Shown here piece after piece: positions 1 to 10,600 of a stretch of 64,000 nucleotides of DNA. Under the pieces are notes generated by a model. That model did not search any database, was not told the origin of the DNA, and saw nothing but the letters and a program-made list of their open reading frames with translations. Location of the stretch: positions 1-64,000 of the forward strand of contig JAPLDF010000046.1 of the NCBI GenBank assembly GCA_026391835.1. Reading direction: 5' to 3'. This stretch comes from Bacteroidota bacterium (GTDB lineage: Bacteria; Bacteroidota; Bacteroidia; Bacteroidales; FEN-979). Position numbers and translations under genes: made by a program. Position 1 is the first letter of the stretch. Every line of letters starts with the position of its first letter.

Positions 1-1
1 A

Positions 2-1585
2 CAAACCTTCACCATCACGGTGAACCCCTCGGGCCAGGTGAACGATCCTGCAGACATGGTTGTCTGCAATGATGCATCGGCTTCGGTGACCTTTGGAACG
101 CTGAATACAGGAGGTACTACAACATATAGCTGGTCCAACAATACCACTTCGATCGGGCTGGGTGCAAGCGGAACAGGCAATATATCGTCATTTACAGCAA
201 CAAACACCGGGACTTCCCCGGTTTTAGCAACTATTACTGTCATACCAACTTTCACCAATGAGTTTATCAGTTGCACGGGTGCGGCACAAACCTTCACCAT
301 CACTGTGAACCCCTCGGGCCAGGTGAACGATCCGGCAGACCAGGTGGTCTGCAACAGCGCATCGGCTTCAGTGACCTTTGGTACGCTGAATTCAGGAGGC
401 ACTACAACCTATAGCTGGTCCAACAATACTACTTCAATTGGACTGGGAGCAAGCGGAACAGGCAATATATCTTCATTCACGACAACAAACACCGGGACTT
501 CCCCGGTTGTGGCGACCATTTCAGTCACTCCAACATTCACCAATGAGTTTATCAGTTGCACGGGTGCAGCACAAACCTTCACCATTACGGTGAATCCCTC
601 GGGCCAGGTGAACGATCCTGCCGACCTTGTGGTCTGCAACACTGCATCGGCCTCGGTGACCTTTGGTACGCTGAATACAGGAGGCACTACAACGTATAGC
701 TGGTCCAACAATACCACTTCGATAGGGCTGGGTGCAAGCGGAACAGGCAATATCACTTCATTTACTGCAACAAATACCGGGACTTCCCCGGTTTTAGCAA
801 CTATTACTGTCACACCAACTTTCACCAATGAGTTTGTCAGTTGCCCGGGTGCGGCACAAACCTTCACCATTACGGTGAACCCTTCTGGCCAGGTGAACGA
901 TCCTGCAGACATGGTTGTCTGCAACAACTCATCGGCTTCGGTGACCTTTGGAACGCTGAATACAGGAGGAACGACAACGTACAGCTGGTCCAACAATACC
1001 ACCTCGATCGGGCTGGGAGCAAGCGGAACAGGCGATATCTCGTCATTTACCGCGACAAACACGGGGACCTCCCCGGTTGTAGGTACCATTTCGGTCACGC
1101 CCACCTTTACCAATCAACTGATCAGTTGCGCGGGCACTGTACAAACCTTCACCATCACGGTGAACCCCTCGGGACAGGTGAACGATCCGGCAGACATGGT
1201 TGTCTGCAACTCGGCTTTGGCTTCGGTGACCTTTGGAACGCTGAATTCAGGAGGCACTACAACATATAGCTGGTCCAACAATACCACCTCGATCGGGCTG
1301 GGTGCAAGCGGAACAGGCAATATATCTTCATTCACGGCAACAAACACCGGGACCTCCCCGGTTGCAGCGACCATTTCGGTCACTCCGACATTCACCAATG
1401 AGTTTGTCAGTTGCACGGGTGCTGCACAATCGGGCTGGGTGCAAGCGGAACAGGCAATATATCTTCATTCACGGCAACAAACACCGGGACCTCCCCGGTT
1501 GCAGCGACCATTTCGGTCACTCCGACATTCACCAATGAGTTTGTCAGTTGCACGGGTGCTGCACAAATCTTCACCATCACGGTGA
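2..1585 (+). CDS. N-terminal repeat part of a giant PKD-like T9SS surface protein (5' partial, frame broken)
   Basis: The frame is open from the first bases of the window, so the start lies upstream. It consists of near-identical 95-residue Ig/PKD-like units beginning near 20, 305, 590, 875 and 1160. Each carries the blocks NPSGQVNDPAD, VVCN, GGTTTYSWSNN, IGLGASGTG and PTFTNEF, resembling the PKD-like adhesin domain of long exported Bacteroidota proteins. Real homology ends near 1429. The last 52 codons, to the stop at 1583-1585, are an out-of-frame reading of a duplicated 137-bp segment. The same protein seems to continue in frame 1 (1430-1852) and then frame 3 (1853-6506). Whether this is a true frameshift or an assembly error in the repeats cannot be decided here. 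Function is probably surface adhesion, by family only. Confidence 0.75.
   Translation, partial: QTFTITVNPSGQVNDPADMVVCNDASASVTFGTLNTGGTTTYSWSNNTTSIGLGASGTGNISSFTATNTGTSPVLATITVIPTFTNEFISCTGAAQTFTITVNPSGQVNDPADQVVCNSASASVTFGTLNSGGTTTYSWSNNTTSIGLGASGTGNISSFTTTNTGTSPVVATISVTPTFTNEFISCTGAAQTFTITVNPSGQVNDPADLVVCNTASASVTFGTLNTGGTTTYSWSNNTTSIGLGASGTGNITSFTATNTGTSPVLATITVTPTFTNEFVSCPGAAQTFTITVNPSGQVNDPADMVVCNNSSASVTFGTLNTGGTTTYSWSNNTTSIGLGASGTGDISSFTATNTGTSPVVGTISVTPTFTNQLISCAGTVQTFTITVNPSGQVNDPADMVVCNSALASVTFGTLNSGGTTTYSWSNNTTSIGLGASGTGNISSFTATNTGTSPVAATISVTPTFTNEFVSCTGAAQSGWVQAEQAIYLHSRQQTPGPPRLQRPFRSLRHSPMSLSVARVLHKSSPSR
1293..1566 (+). repeat. Exact 137-bp tandem duplication that shifts the reading frame
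   Basis: Bases 1293-1429 and 1430-1566 read identically by eye, and the same 137 bases occur again from about 1719. The length is not a multiple of three, so the second copy throws the long repeat gene out of frame. Confidence 0.9.
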
Positions 1586-1884
1586 ACCCCTCGGGCCAGG
1601 TGAACGATCCTGCAGACATGGTTGTCTGCAACACCGCATCGGCTTCAGTGACCTTTGGGACGCTGAATACAGGAGGCACTACAACTTATAGCTGGTTCAA
1701 CAATACCACATCGATCGGGCTGGGTGCAAGCGGAACAGGCAATATATCTTCATTCACGGCAACAAACACCGGGACCTCCCCGGTTGCAGCGACCATTTCG
1801 GTCACTCCGACATTCACCAATGAGTTTGTCAGTTGCACGGGTGCTGCACAACGGGTGCATCACAAACCTTCACCATCACGGTGA
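1411..1884 (+). pseudogene. Middle frame-shifted fragment of the same PKD-like repeat protein
   Basis: Between about 1430 and 1852 the 95-residue repeat continues in a different frame, with IGLGASGTGNISSF, the NPSGQVNDPADMVVCN block and PTFTNEFVSCTGAAQ. It is entered through a 137-bp duplication and left through a 14-bp duplication, each shifting the frame by +2. It has no start signal of its own: the ATG at 1411 is an out-of-frame codon inside the preceding repeat. It should be read as part of one long gene with the flanking pieces, not as a separate protein. Confidence 0.6.
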
Positions 1885-4800
1885 ACCCCTCGGGCCAGGT
1901 GAACGATCCTGCCGACCTTGTGGTCTGCAATACTGCATCTGCTTCGGTGACCTTTGGAACGCTGAATTCAGGAGGCACTACAACGTATAGCTGGTCCAAC
2001 AATACCACATCGATCGGACTGGGGGCAACTGGTATTGGAGATATCTCTTTGTTTACAACCACCAATACCGGAACTTCACCAGTTGTGGCGACCATTTCGG
2101 TCACACCAACGTTCACCAATGAGTTTATCAGTTGCACGGGTGCGGCACAAACCTTCACCATCACGGTGAACCCATCAGGCCATGTCAACAGCATCGTGGA
2201 CAAATCATTATGTCACATGGAAATCACCGCGCCAATGTACTTTACAACCAACAACACAGGAGGCACTACCAGCTATACCTGGTCAAATGACAATGTTTCC
2301 ATCGGATTGGGATCCTCAGGAATAGATTATATTCCATCGTTTACGGCAATAAATACAAGTATATCAAACGTAGTGGGTAACATCTCTGTTATACCAACCT
2401 TTACAAACGGGTCCTCGGGATGTACGGGATCACCGGGAGCATTTACCATTACAGTAAATCAAACTCCGATCATCCCGAACCGCACCCTGACTGTTTGCAG
2501 TGGTCATGCATTTACCATTACTCCCCACACCTTTATCCCGGATACAATTGTACCTGCAAACACAACATATTCCTGGAATACACCGGCTGTTTCATCCCCA
2601 CTGCTATTAGGGGGCATTGCAGGCACGGGGATGTCAAATATAAGCTGCATACTTACCAACTATTCAACGGCAAACCAAACGGCTGTTTATACAGTGACTC
2701 CAAAATCCGGGACTTCAGGCAATTGCGACGGTGCACCTTTTACCATCACCATAGAAGTCGTTCTTCCCCAAACACCAACGATTTCTTCGACTGCCCAGGC
2801 TGTGACACCATGTGTTAACTCTGCAAATAATGTCTATTCTACCGAGCCCGGAATGACAAATTATACCTGGACAGGTGTCAATCCGCCAAATACATTTACA
2901 GTCGGGCCGACATCAAATTCGATCACGGTAACATGGGTAACACCCGGACTGAAAATGTTAAATGTCAGTTACGCTTCTCCCTATTGCGATCAGGTCAACT
3001 CTTCAATACCATACCAGGTTTTTGTGATGCCATTGCCAACCCCTTCAATTACCAGTGTTCCGCCAGGGATAAATTCATGTTGTATGGGTGATCCTCCAAT
3101 AACATTTTCGACGGAATCAGGAATGACGGGTTACAGTTGGGTGGTAACCGGTGGTGTGCAGGTTGGCGGGAACGGAAATACAATTTCTGTATTGTGGAAT
3201 TCGATTGGTCCACCGCCCCCACCATACAATGTTAGTGTGAGCTATACAGATGGCTTTGGTTGCACATCTGCATCACCAACAATTTATCCTTTCACTGTAA
3301 ATCCCATACCACCGACACCAACTGTTTTTGGCAATTCAACTGCCTGCGAAGGTTCAACGGTAAATTACACGACCGAAGGAGGAATGTCAGGATACAATTG
3401 GAATGTAACACCCCCGGGGACCATCACTTTTACAGGGAATTCTGCTGTTGCCACCTTTCCATCACCTGGAACATACCAGGTGACCGCTTACTTTCATAAC
3501 GCAAGCAACTGCTATCCTTTACTCCCGGGCACAAAAACTGTTGTTGTCCACCCGGTTCCTGTTCCTGTTGTGACCTCCGGCCCGGAAAGTGTTTGCGATT
3601 CCTCGACAGCCATATACTCGACCGTACCGAACCAGTCCTCTTATTTTTGGACAATTGACCCACCCAGTACCATTCCCAGTGGTCAGGGTACCAGTACGGT
3701 AACAGTAAAATGGATCAGGAACGGGAATTCATCACACACTATTCGCGTGAACTATACGAGTCCTGACACATGTGCCGGGGTTGATCCCACGCCGGTATAC
3801 AATGTTACCGTAAACCCGGTTCCTGTTCCATCCTTTATCAACACTCCTCCGGTATCGGCCTGTGTGGACTCCATTAGTGACACTTATAAGTTCACCACCC
3901 AGTCAGGCAAAGTGAATTATGTCTGGGATTATCCCCTGGCAATGCTTCAAGGTGGTGGTGGAAGCAATGACGATTTTGTCAGGCTGTCCTGGAATTCCCC
4001 CGGTCAGAAAACAGTACAGGTGTCCTATTCTGAACCCGGGCCCCCTGAATGTCCTGCACTGACTCCTGCAATTCATCATATTGCCGTTGAACCACGCCCT
4101 GCGCCCTACATTATTGGTGCAGATACGGTTTGCAAAGGCGACGTGAAGCAATATTTTACACAAAGCGGCATGGCTGAGTATATTTGGGCTGTTTCAGGCG
4201 GAGGTGAATTTGTCCCGGCCGGTGTTTCGAACACAAATCCTGTTACCGTAAGATGGAGGGACCATGGCATACAATCAATTTCCGTGGATGTAAAGAATTC
4301 AAATGGCTGCTGGGCTTCCCAATCCACTGATTCAATTGTCTGGGTCAATCCAAAACCCTCGGCAACGATTATGGCAATGCAAAATGAACGCATCTGCGCG
4401 GGAACTGGTGGCTGGATGTACCGGACAATCCCAGGGCAGGAACAATATGAATGGACAACCTCCGAGGGAAGTATAAATATTTTGGGAAACGGATTGTATG
4501 AAGTCACCGTAACATGGAATACACCGGGACCACAATGGATTAAATGCAAGGTAACCAATGCATCCCATTGTGACTCGGTGAGCGACCCATATCCCGTTGA
4601 GGTAGTACCCAGGGCAAATCCGGTGATTACCGCACCCTTTGGTCAGACCATCAGTTGCTCGGACTCTTTAAACAACATCTACAGGACTGATCCTGGCATG
4701 CTACAATACCATTGGACTGTCGAGGGGGGGACATTTATACCACCTTATGATGGTTATGAAGTGACGGTTACCTGGGGGGCTACAGGACCTTATTCAGTAA

Positions 4801-6506
4801 GTGTGAATTATGAAAATGCAAATAACCTTTGTCTTGCGGTGGAACCTGCAACACTTACCGTCGATGTGCGTCCGCGTCCGACCGCTGCATTTACCTATTC
4901 CCTGAGCGTTTGTGACAGTACAATCACATTGATGAACAATTCCGGCCCAAACAATCCGCCAAATACAACATTCCAGTGGAACTTTGGAGACGGAACCATT
5001 GTGCCAAACAATCCTGCTCCAATCCCGCACGACTATCGGACCACCAATCTTTATCGTCCGAGTTATCTCGTATCACTGAAAGTAATCAACACAAACCTGT
5101 GTCCCGACACAACTTCCACACGGGTGATGATGCGGCCTTGTGTGAAAGCTGATTTCACCTATAATGCCCTCATGGGATGTGCCAGGTATGACATGCTGTT
5201 CAAAGATAACTCCATGGATACAAACTACATTTCCAAAATGACATGGGATTGGGATGATGGTTTTAAAACCACCTACAATTCATATCATGCTACGGCAACG
5301 CACTCCTTTGAAGCGAGTGGCACATATCATGTGAACTTGTTGATCGAGACGTCTGTGGGCACTTCTCTGGTGACCGACAACGTCACAAAACCAGTGACCA
5401 TCAACCCCACACCCTTGCCTGATTTTACGAGCAAAGGCATGTGCAGGGACCAGGTGGCATTGTTTACGGATAAGTCGGTTACGTATGATCCTTACGGAGA
5501 TCTTGATATTACCCGCCTCTGGAATTTTGGAGACCCGACCACACTGCTTAACAACCAATCAACACTGACGAATCCCGGTCATAAATTTTCCAAAGTTGGG
5601 TTATTCGAGGTCAAACTCGTTATTAACAACAAATACGGATGTTCTGATACCAGGATTGATACCTTACGGGTTCATCGCCTGCCCACTGCTGAGTTTACGC
5701 ATTCCATGGCGTGTACCGACAAACCTGTGAACTTTACAAATCAAACATTAATTTCCGATACCACCATTCACACATGGGGATGGGATTTTGGCGATTTAAC
5801 CACCTACACCGATGTTTCTGCTGATTCATGCCCGGCCTACCAGTATAATTATGATTCAAACTACCTGGTAAGACTGATTATTGAGGATAACTTTGGATGC
5901 CTTGATACCGCAAGTTCAACTTTAAAAGTATATACTTCCCCGGTTTCTGCTTTTACGGTTACCAGCAATTATAATGGAAAGCAAGGGCAGATAGAGCTCA
6001 ACAACCAGTCTGTCGGGGATAGTTTGAGCTATTTATGGAATTTCGGCAACGGGAAGCATTCGACGGAAAAAGATCCGGTGGCCCTGTATACGGAAGATAA
6101 CAGCTATACAATCATGCTTATATCACGGAATAAACATGATTGTGCCGACACTACCTATTTCCAGTACGAAATGCTTTTCAAAGGTCTGTTCGTCCCAAAT
6201 GCCTTTCAACCCGAGAGTACCAACCTTGGGGTGAGATTATTCAAGCCGATCGGGGGAAATCTCAAACAGTACCATGTTTCGGTGTTTGACATCTGGGGCC
6301 ACCTTATGTGGGAGTCGACTGCAATTGACGCCAAGGGCATGCCTGCCCAGGGATGGGATGGCACCTTTGAGGGTGTACTCCAGCCCCAGGGCAACTATAT
6401 ATGGAAAATCAGTGCCTTGTTTCTCGATGATTCGCAGTGGGAGGGATCGGATATTGGTGTAGGAACCTCTACCAAGACCATGGGCACAGTAACATTAATC
6501 CGATAA
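1833..6506 (+). CDS. Giant PKD/Ig-like repeat protein with gliding-motility (T9SS type B, CHU_C) C-terminal domain
   Basis: This is the C-terminal 1550 or so residues of the interrupted gene. The first residues before GASQTFTITV are a frameshift artefact, so no true start is assigned. It opens with one good and one degenerate 95-residue PKD-like unit. Many diverged Ig/PKD-like domains follow, each with a Cys-containing first strand and a Y-x-W strand, then several classical PKD domains containing WNFGDG-type motifs (about residues 1020-1440). The end, from about 1450 (GLFVPNAFQPE to TKTMGTVTLIR), matches the gliding-motility-associated CHU_C domain used as a type B sorting signal by T9SS. The PorP/SprF gene 18 bp downstream is the usual partner of such proteins. 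The likely product is a very large cell-surface adhesin exported by T9SS; its ligand is unknown. Confidence 0.85.
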   Translation: MHGCCTTGASQTFTITVNPSGQVNDPADLVVCNTASASVTFGTLNSGGTTTYSWSNNTTSIGLGATGIGDISLFTTTNTGTSPVVATISVTPTFTNEFISCTGAAQTFTITVNPSGHVNSIVDKSLCHMEITAPMYFTTNNTGGTTSYTWSNDNVSIGLGSSGIDYIPSFTAINTSISNVVGNISVIPTFTNGSSGCTGSPGAFTITVNQTPIIPNRTLTVCSGHAFTITPHTFIPDTIVPANTTYSWNTPAVSSPLLLGGIAGTGMSNISCILTNYSTANQTAVYTVTPKSGTSGNCDGAPFTITIEVVLPQTPTISSTAQAVTPCVNSANNVYSTEPGMTNYTWTGVNPPNTFTVGPTSNSITVTWVTPGLKMLNVSYASPYCDQVNSSIPYQVFVMPLPTPSITSVPPGINSCCMGDPPITFSTESGMTGYSWVVTGGVQVGGNGNTISVLWNSIGPPPPPYNVSVSYTDGFGCTSASPTIYPFTVNPIPPTPTVFGNSTACEGSTVNYTTEGGMSGYNWNVTPPGTITFTGNSAVATFPSPGTYQVTAYFHNASNCYPLLPGTKTVVVHPVPVPVVTSGPESVCDSSTAIYSTVPNQSSYFWTIDPPSTIPSGQGTSTVTVKWIRNGNSSHTIRVNYTSPDTCAGVDPTPVYNVTVNPVPVPSFINTPPVSACVDSISDTYKFTTQSGKVNYVWDYPLAMLQGGGGSNDDFVRLSWNSPGQKTVQVSYSEPGPPECPALTPAIHHIAVEPRPAPYIIGADTVCKGDVKQYFTQSGMAEYIWAVSGGGEFVPAGVSNTNPVTVRWRDHGIQSISVDVKNSNGCWASQSTDSIVWVNPKPSATIMAMQNERICAGTGGWMYRTIPGQEQYEWTTSEGSINILGNGLYEVTVTWNTPGPQWIKCKVTNASHCDSVSDPYPVEVVPRANPVITAPFGQTISCSDSLNNIYRTDPGMLQYHWTVEGGTFIPPYDGYEVTVTWGATGPYSVSVNYENANNLCLAVEPATLTVDVRPRPTAAFTYSLSVCDSTITLMNNSGPNNPPNTTFQWNFGDGTIVPNNPAPIPHDYRTTNLYRPSYLVSLKVINTNLCPDTTSTRVMMRPCVKADFTYNALMGCARYDMLFKDNSMDTNYISKMTWDWDDGFKTTYNSYHATATHSFEASGTYHVNLLIETSVGTSLVTDNVTKPVTINPTPLPDFTSKGMCRDQVALFTDKSVTYDPYGDLDITRLWNFGDPTTLLNNQSTLTNPGHKFSKVGLFEVKLVINNKYGCSDTRIDTLRVHRLPTAEFTHSMACTDKPVNFTNQTLISDTTIHTWGWDFGDLTTYTDVSADSCPAYQYNYDSNYLVRLIIEDNFGCLDTASSTLKVYTSPVSAFTVTSNYNGKQGQIELNNQSVGDSLSYLWNFGNGKHSTEKDPVALYTEDNSYTIMLISRNKHDCADTTYFQYEMLFKGLFVPNAFQPESTNLGVRLFKPIGGNLKQYHVSVFDIWGHLMWESTAIDAKGMPAQGWDGTFEGVLQPQGNYIWKISALFLDDSQWEGSDIGVGTSTKTMGTVTLIR
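1837..1864 (+). repeat. 14-bp imperfect direct duplication causing a second frameshift
   Basis: ACGGGTGCTGCACA (1837-1850) is followed directly by ACGGGTGCATCACA (1851-1864), where the other repeat units have only one copy. The extra 14 bp shift the frame by +2 and lead into the final frame of the gene. Confidence 0.85.
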
Positions 6507-6524
6507 CCGCTAAAAACATTCCCT

Positions 6525-7631
6525 ATGAAAAACCGATACCTGTACCCGATTCTTGTGATTCTGAGTACGTCTGGGATTGTTCCGCATGCGCACAGCCAGG
6601 ACATGAACTATTCGCAGTATTTCAGCACACCGATGTACTACAATCCGGCCTTCACGGGCATTAACACGGGTGTAAGGGCGAGGTTTCTCTATCGCAACCA
6701 GTGGCCGAGCCTGCCGATTTCGTTCAAGTCGTACTTTTTTTCAGCAGACCTTGGCGACAGGAGCCTGCCTGGAGCAGGTGGCATCGGGATCATGATCAAC
6801 CAGGATACACCTGGCGTGGGCCTGATCAACAACTTCGGCGCAGCCCTGACGATCGGCGTACGTATCCCCATCACAAGTTTCATGGTCAGCCAGATCGGCA
6901 TCAAGGCGGGCATTATGCAGCGCAGGATCAACTGGGACGACCTGGTGTATTCCAACAACCTTGATCCGAAATATGGCAACATCTATCCTTCAATGGTGGC
7001 TTCACCGGACGCGAACAAACGCGTGGTACCAGATTTTGGGGTAGGCGGCGTTTTGCAGTTCATCAACCCGGGCGGGAATGTGAGCGGGAATATCGGCCTT
7101 GCGGTTGATCATATCTTCAAACCGGATGTAAGCTTTCTCTCCACAGGTTCATCACCCTACCCGCGCAAATGGGTTGGCCAGTTCGACGTGATCATCGCCA
7201 CCGGTCCCGGTGGTTCATCGATGATGTCGCGCAGCAGTGACGATCCCTTAAAGGTGAACATCGGCGGGATCTACCAGAACCAGGGGGGCCTGAATTCATT
7301 GCAGGCCGGGCTTAACCTGTTGAAATATAATATTTATGTAGGCGGCTGGTTCAAATCAACCATGACGGGTGTGGTCAACAGCGCGATTGCGCTGGTAGCC
7401 GGGTACAAGTACAATTTTTACGAAGACATGAACCTCAAGTTCATGTACAGTTACGACCTCCAGATCTCCGGGGCCCTCCAGGGCACCGGTGGGGCACATG
7501 AAATCTCGCTGATCCTGGAGTTTGACAAGTTGTCGATCTTCGGAGGCGGCAGTGGTGGTGGCTTTGTTCCCGGCGGCAGTGGCCGGCGGGGGAATGGTGG
7601 CGGAGCGATGGAATGCCCGACATTTTATTGA
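6525..7631 (+). CDS. PorP/SprF family type IX secretion system membrane protein
   Basis: A 368-residue protein with an N-terminal signal peptide (hydrophobic YLYPILVILSTSG, cleavage near AHSQ). The typical PorP/SprF opening follows: MNYSQYFSTPMYYNPAFTG, a beta-rich barrel body with SADLGDR and GVGLINNFGA motifs, and a glycine-rich tail ending CPTFY. Members are outer-membrane proteins that assist export or surface anchoring of gliding adhesins such as SprB. It starts 18 bp after the stop of the CHU_C-domain protein, an adhesin-plus-SprF pairing common in Bacteroidota, so it probably serves that adhesin. A second paralogue lies at 61380-62477. The ATG at 6525 is preferred because it gives a clean signal peptide. 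Confidence 0.9.
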   Translation: MKNRYLYPILVILSTSGIVPHAHSQDMNYSQYFSTPMYYNPAFTGINTGVRARFLYRNQWPSLPISFKSYFFSADLGDRSLPGAGGIGIMINQDTPGVGLINNFGAALTIGVRIPITSFMVSQIGIKAGIMQRRINWDDLVYSNNLDPKYGNIYPSMVASPDANKRVVPDFGVGGVLQFINPGGNVSGNIGLAVDHIFKPDVSFLSTGSSPYPRKWVGQFDVIIATGPGGSSMMSRSSDDPLKVNIGGIYQNQGGLNSLQAGLNLLKYNIYVGGWFKSTMTGVVNSAIALVAGYKYNFYEDMNLKFMYSYDLQISGALQGTGGAHEISLILEFDKLSIFGGGSGGGFVPGGSGRRGNGGGAMECPTFY

Positions 7632-7657
7632 TAACAGAAATCTAGTAAATACTATCC

Positions 7658-10600
7658 ATGAAAATCCCTACAATCCTCCTCCTCCTCCTAACCCTTACCA
7701 CCCTCCAAAGCTTCCCGCAAATAAACAGGCAAAACACCAGGATGACCATCGCCTACAGGTCAAACTACCAGCGTATTTCAGCGGGGCATTCGCACGCTCT
7801 TGAATTGCGGGGAGGCAAACTTTGGGTCTGGGGTGGAAATGCCTATGGCGAACTGGGAGATGGCACCACTGTGAATAAAATCAGCCCGGTGCAAATTGGC
7901 AACGACAGCAACTGGGTAATCGTGGCGGCAGGGAACTGTTTTACGCTGGGGTTGAAGTCCGACGGCACCTTGTGGGCCTGGGGAAGAAATAACTATGGTC
8001 AGCTGGGTGATGGCACGATCGTGAATAACAGCAGTCCCTTGCAAATAGGTACCGGAAACAATTGGATCAGCATCACGGCAGGGAATGAATGCTCCTTTGG
8101 ATTGAAGTCTGATGGCACATTGTGGAGCTGGGGCAGGAATAATTACGGGCAGTTGGGCAATGGCAGCATCATTGATAAACTGGTCCCTGTGCAGGTCGGG
8201 TCCGATTTTAAATGGATCAGCATCGCAGCAGGCGAAAACCATACACTGGGATTGAAAGCAAACGGTACCTTATGGTCCTGGGGCCGGAACAATGCCGGCC
8301 AACTTGGTGATGGAACCCTGGCGGACAAAACCAGCCCTGTACAAACCGGAACGGACAATAAATGGGTCAGCCTGGTGGCTGGCGACAACCACTCCCTTGG
8401 ATTGAAATCAGACGGTACGGTATGGGCATGGGGAGCCAATGCCGGCGGACAGCTGGGCGATGGAACAAATGCCGATAAAAACATTCCCGTCCAGGCTGGT
8501 ACCGATAACAAATGGGTAAGTATCAGTGCAGGAACCTCGTACTCCCTGGGATTGAAATCAACCGGCACCCTCTGGTCCTGGGGCCTCAATGACAGGGGGC
8601 AACTGGGCGATGGTACCAATGTGAACAAAAACAGCCCTGTCCAGGTCGGTACGGATAATAAATGGGCAGGCATGGAAACCGGGATGAATTATACTTTTGG
8701 CTTAAAAACAAAAGGTACCCTCTGGGGATGGGGCGATAATTCATCCGGGCAGCTGGGCGACAACACCACCATCGATAAAATCATCCCCTCCAGGACCAGC
8801 GTCACACTTGATCTTTGGCTTGGCCTTGCAGGAGGCGGGGGGCATTGTATGGGTGTAAAAACAAACGGTACGCTCTGGGGTTGGGGAGCAAACTATCCAG
8901 GCCAACTGGGAAATGGATCCAATGCAAATGTAAATACCCCTGTTCAGGTAACTGTCGACAGCAGCTGGGTGGGGGTTTCAACAGGCGAAGGTTATACCTT
9001 TGGTTTGAAATCAGACGGTTCCCTGTGGTCATGGGGATACAATAGTTACGGTGGGCTGGGGAACGGAACCAATGTAAATGCAAACTGCCCCGTACATATT
9101 GGCGCGGATGTCAATTGGGTAAGTGCCGGTGGAGGAATCCAGCACTCAATCGGGTTGAAGGCCGATGGCACGCTTTGGTCCTGGGGATTCAACAATTACG
9201 GGCAACTGGGAATCGGAACAACCGTGAACAGCTACACCCCGGTGCAGATTGGCACTGATAATAAATGGAAAAGCATTGCTGTTATGGTGTATAGCTCTTA
9301 TGGTATGAAATCTGATGGCACCCTTTGGGCATGGGGACATAATTTTTCGGGACAGTTGGGTGATGGCACTACGGTGGACAAAAGCACGCCGGTGCAAATA
9401 GGGACGGATAATACCTGGGTTAAAATAATTGCCAGCAACAGCACCGTCCTGGCCATTAAATCGAATGGAACCCTCTGGGCCTGGGGCATGAATGGCACCG
9501 GAGAATTTGGCAACGGAACTACCACAGGATCAAAATTCCCGATCCAGATCGGCACTGAAAATACATGGCTGACGCTCGGGGCAGGCACGAGCAGTTCGCA
9601 CACCCTGGCTGTGAAATCAAATGGTACTTTATGGGCATGGGGCTACAATGCCGATGGCCAGTTAGGCGATGGTACTACGGTTAACAGGAAAAGTCCCGTG
9701 CAGATCGGCAATGAGACAGGATGGACAGGTGTTACCGGGGGCGATTACTATTCTGCAGGCATGAAAGCCGGCAGGACCACGTTCTGTGCCACGGGAGCCA
9801 ATCCCTATGGACAACTGGGGAATGGCACTTTCATCGGCAGCAAGGTATTTCTTTGTTCCACCAACCCGCCTCCGCCGGCACCGGTAAACAGTACACCACC
9901 CTCCGGTGCAACCATTTGCAGTGGAACCAGCACTGCCCTGACAGCAACGGGAACAGGCACCCTGGGATGGTACAGCGCTTTAACCGGTGGAACCTATTTA
10001 GGGGGAGGGGATACCTACATCACACCCGTACTTTCTGATTCGGTAACATATTATGTCCAGGACAGCATTGTCTGTGCCTGCGGGGGTATAACCATCCTGC
10101 GCACGCCGGTGCATGTTGCAGTCCACCCGTTGCCGGCAAATGCAGGGATCATTACAGGCATCCAGGCTGTCTGCCAGGGACCTGACGCTTTGATCTATTC
10201 CGTTGCAGCAATCGAGCATGCAACCTCCTATATATGGACATTGCCTTCGGGGGCAACCGGGGCCAGCACGACCGACAGCATAACTGTTACGTTTGGATTA
10301 TCAGCAGTTTCAGGATATATTACCGTGTCGGGACACGATTCCTGCGGAAATGGAATGTCCTCCTTGCTTGAAGTTACGGTATCCAGGGTTCCCGGAAATG
10401 CATGTACAATTACCGGCAGCCCGGTTGTATGCCAGTTGCAGAATGCAGTGACCTATGCAGTGCCCGAAATAGCAGGTGCAACATCCTATGTCTGGACATT
10501 GCCTGCAGGTGCCGCGGGAACAAGTTCAACAAACAGTATTTCGGTGGATTTCGGGGCATCGGCTCTTTCCGGCGACATTTCCGTGATGGGTGTTAATACG

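Larger units (their letters stand above)
20..2165 (+). repeat. Tandem 285-bp (95-codon) coding repeat array
   Basis: Successive units begin with the GTG of the ITVNPSG block at 20, 305, 590, 875, 1160, 1582, 1881 and 2166. The spacing is exactly 285 bp except where a 137-bp and a 14-bp duplication intervene. The unit starting at 2166 is degenerate. The high identity at DNA level suggests recent expansion or gene conversion. It also produces mirror open frames on the minus strand, which are not genes. Confidence 0.95.

Noticed and set aside
409-1416. Minus-strand open frames of 234 and 100 codons with their own repeats
   Set aside because: They are mirror images of the plus-strand 95-residue repeat; the repeated DNA keeps the opposite frame open. 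The plus frame has clear PKD-like domains and the minus one has none.
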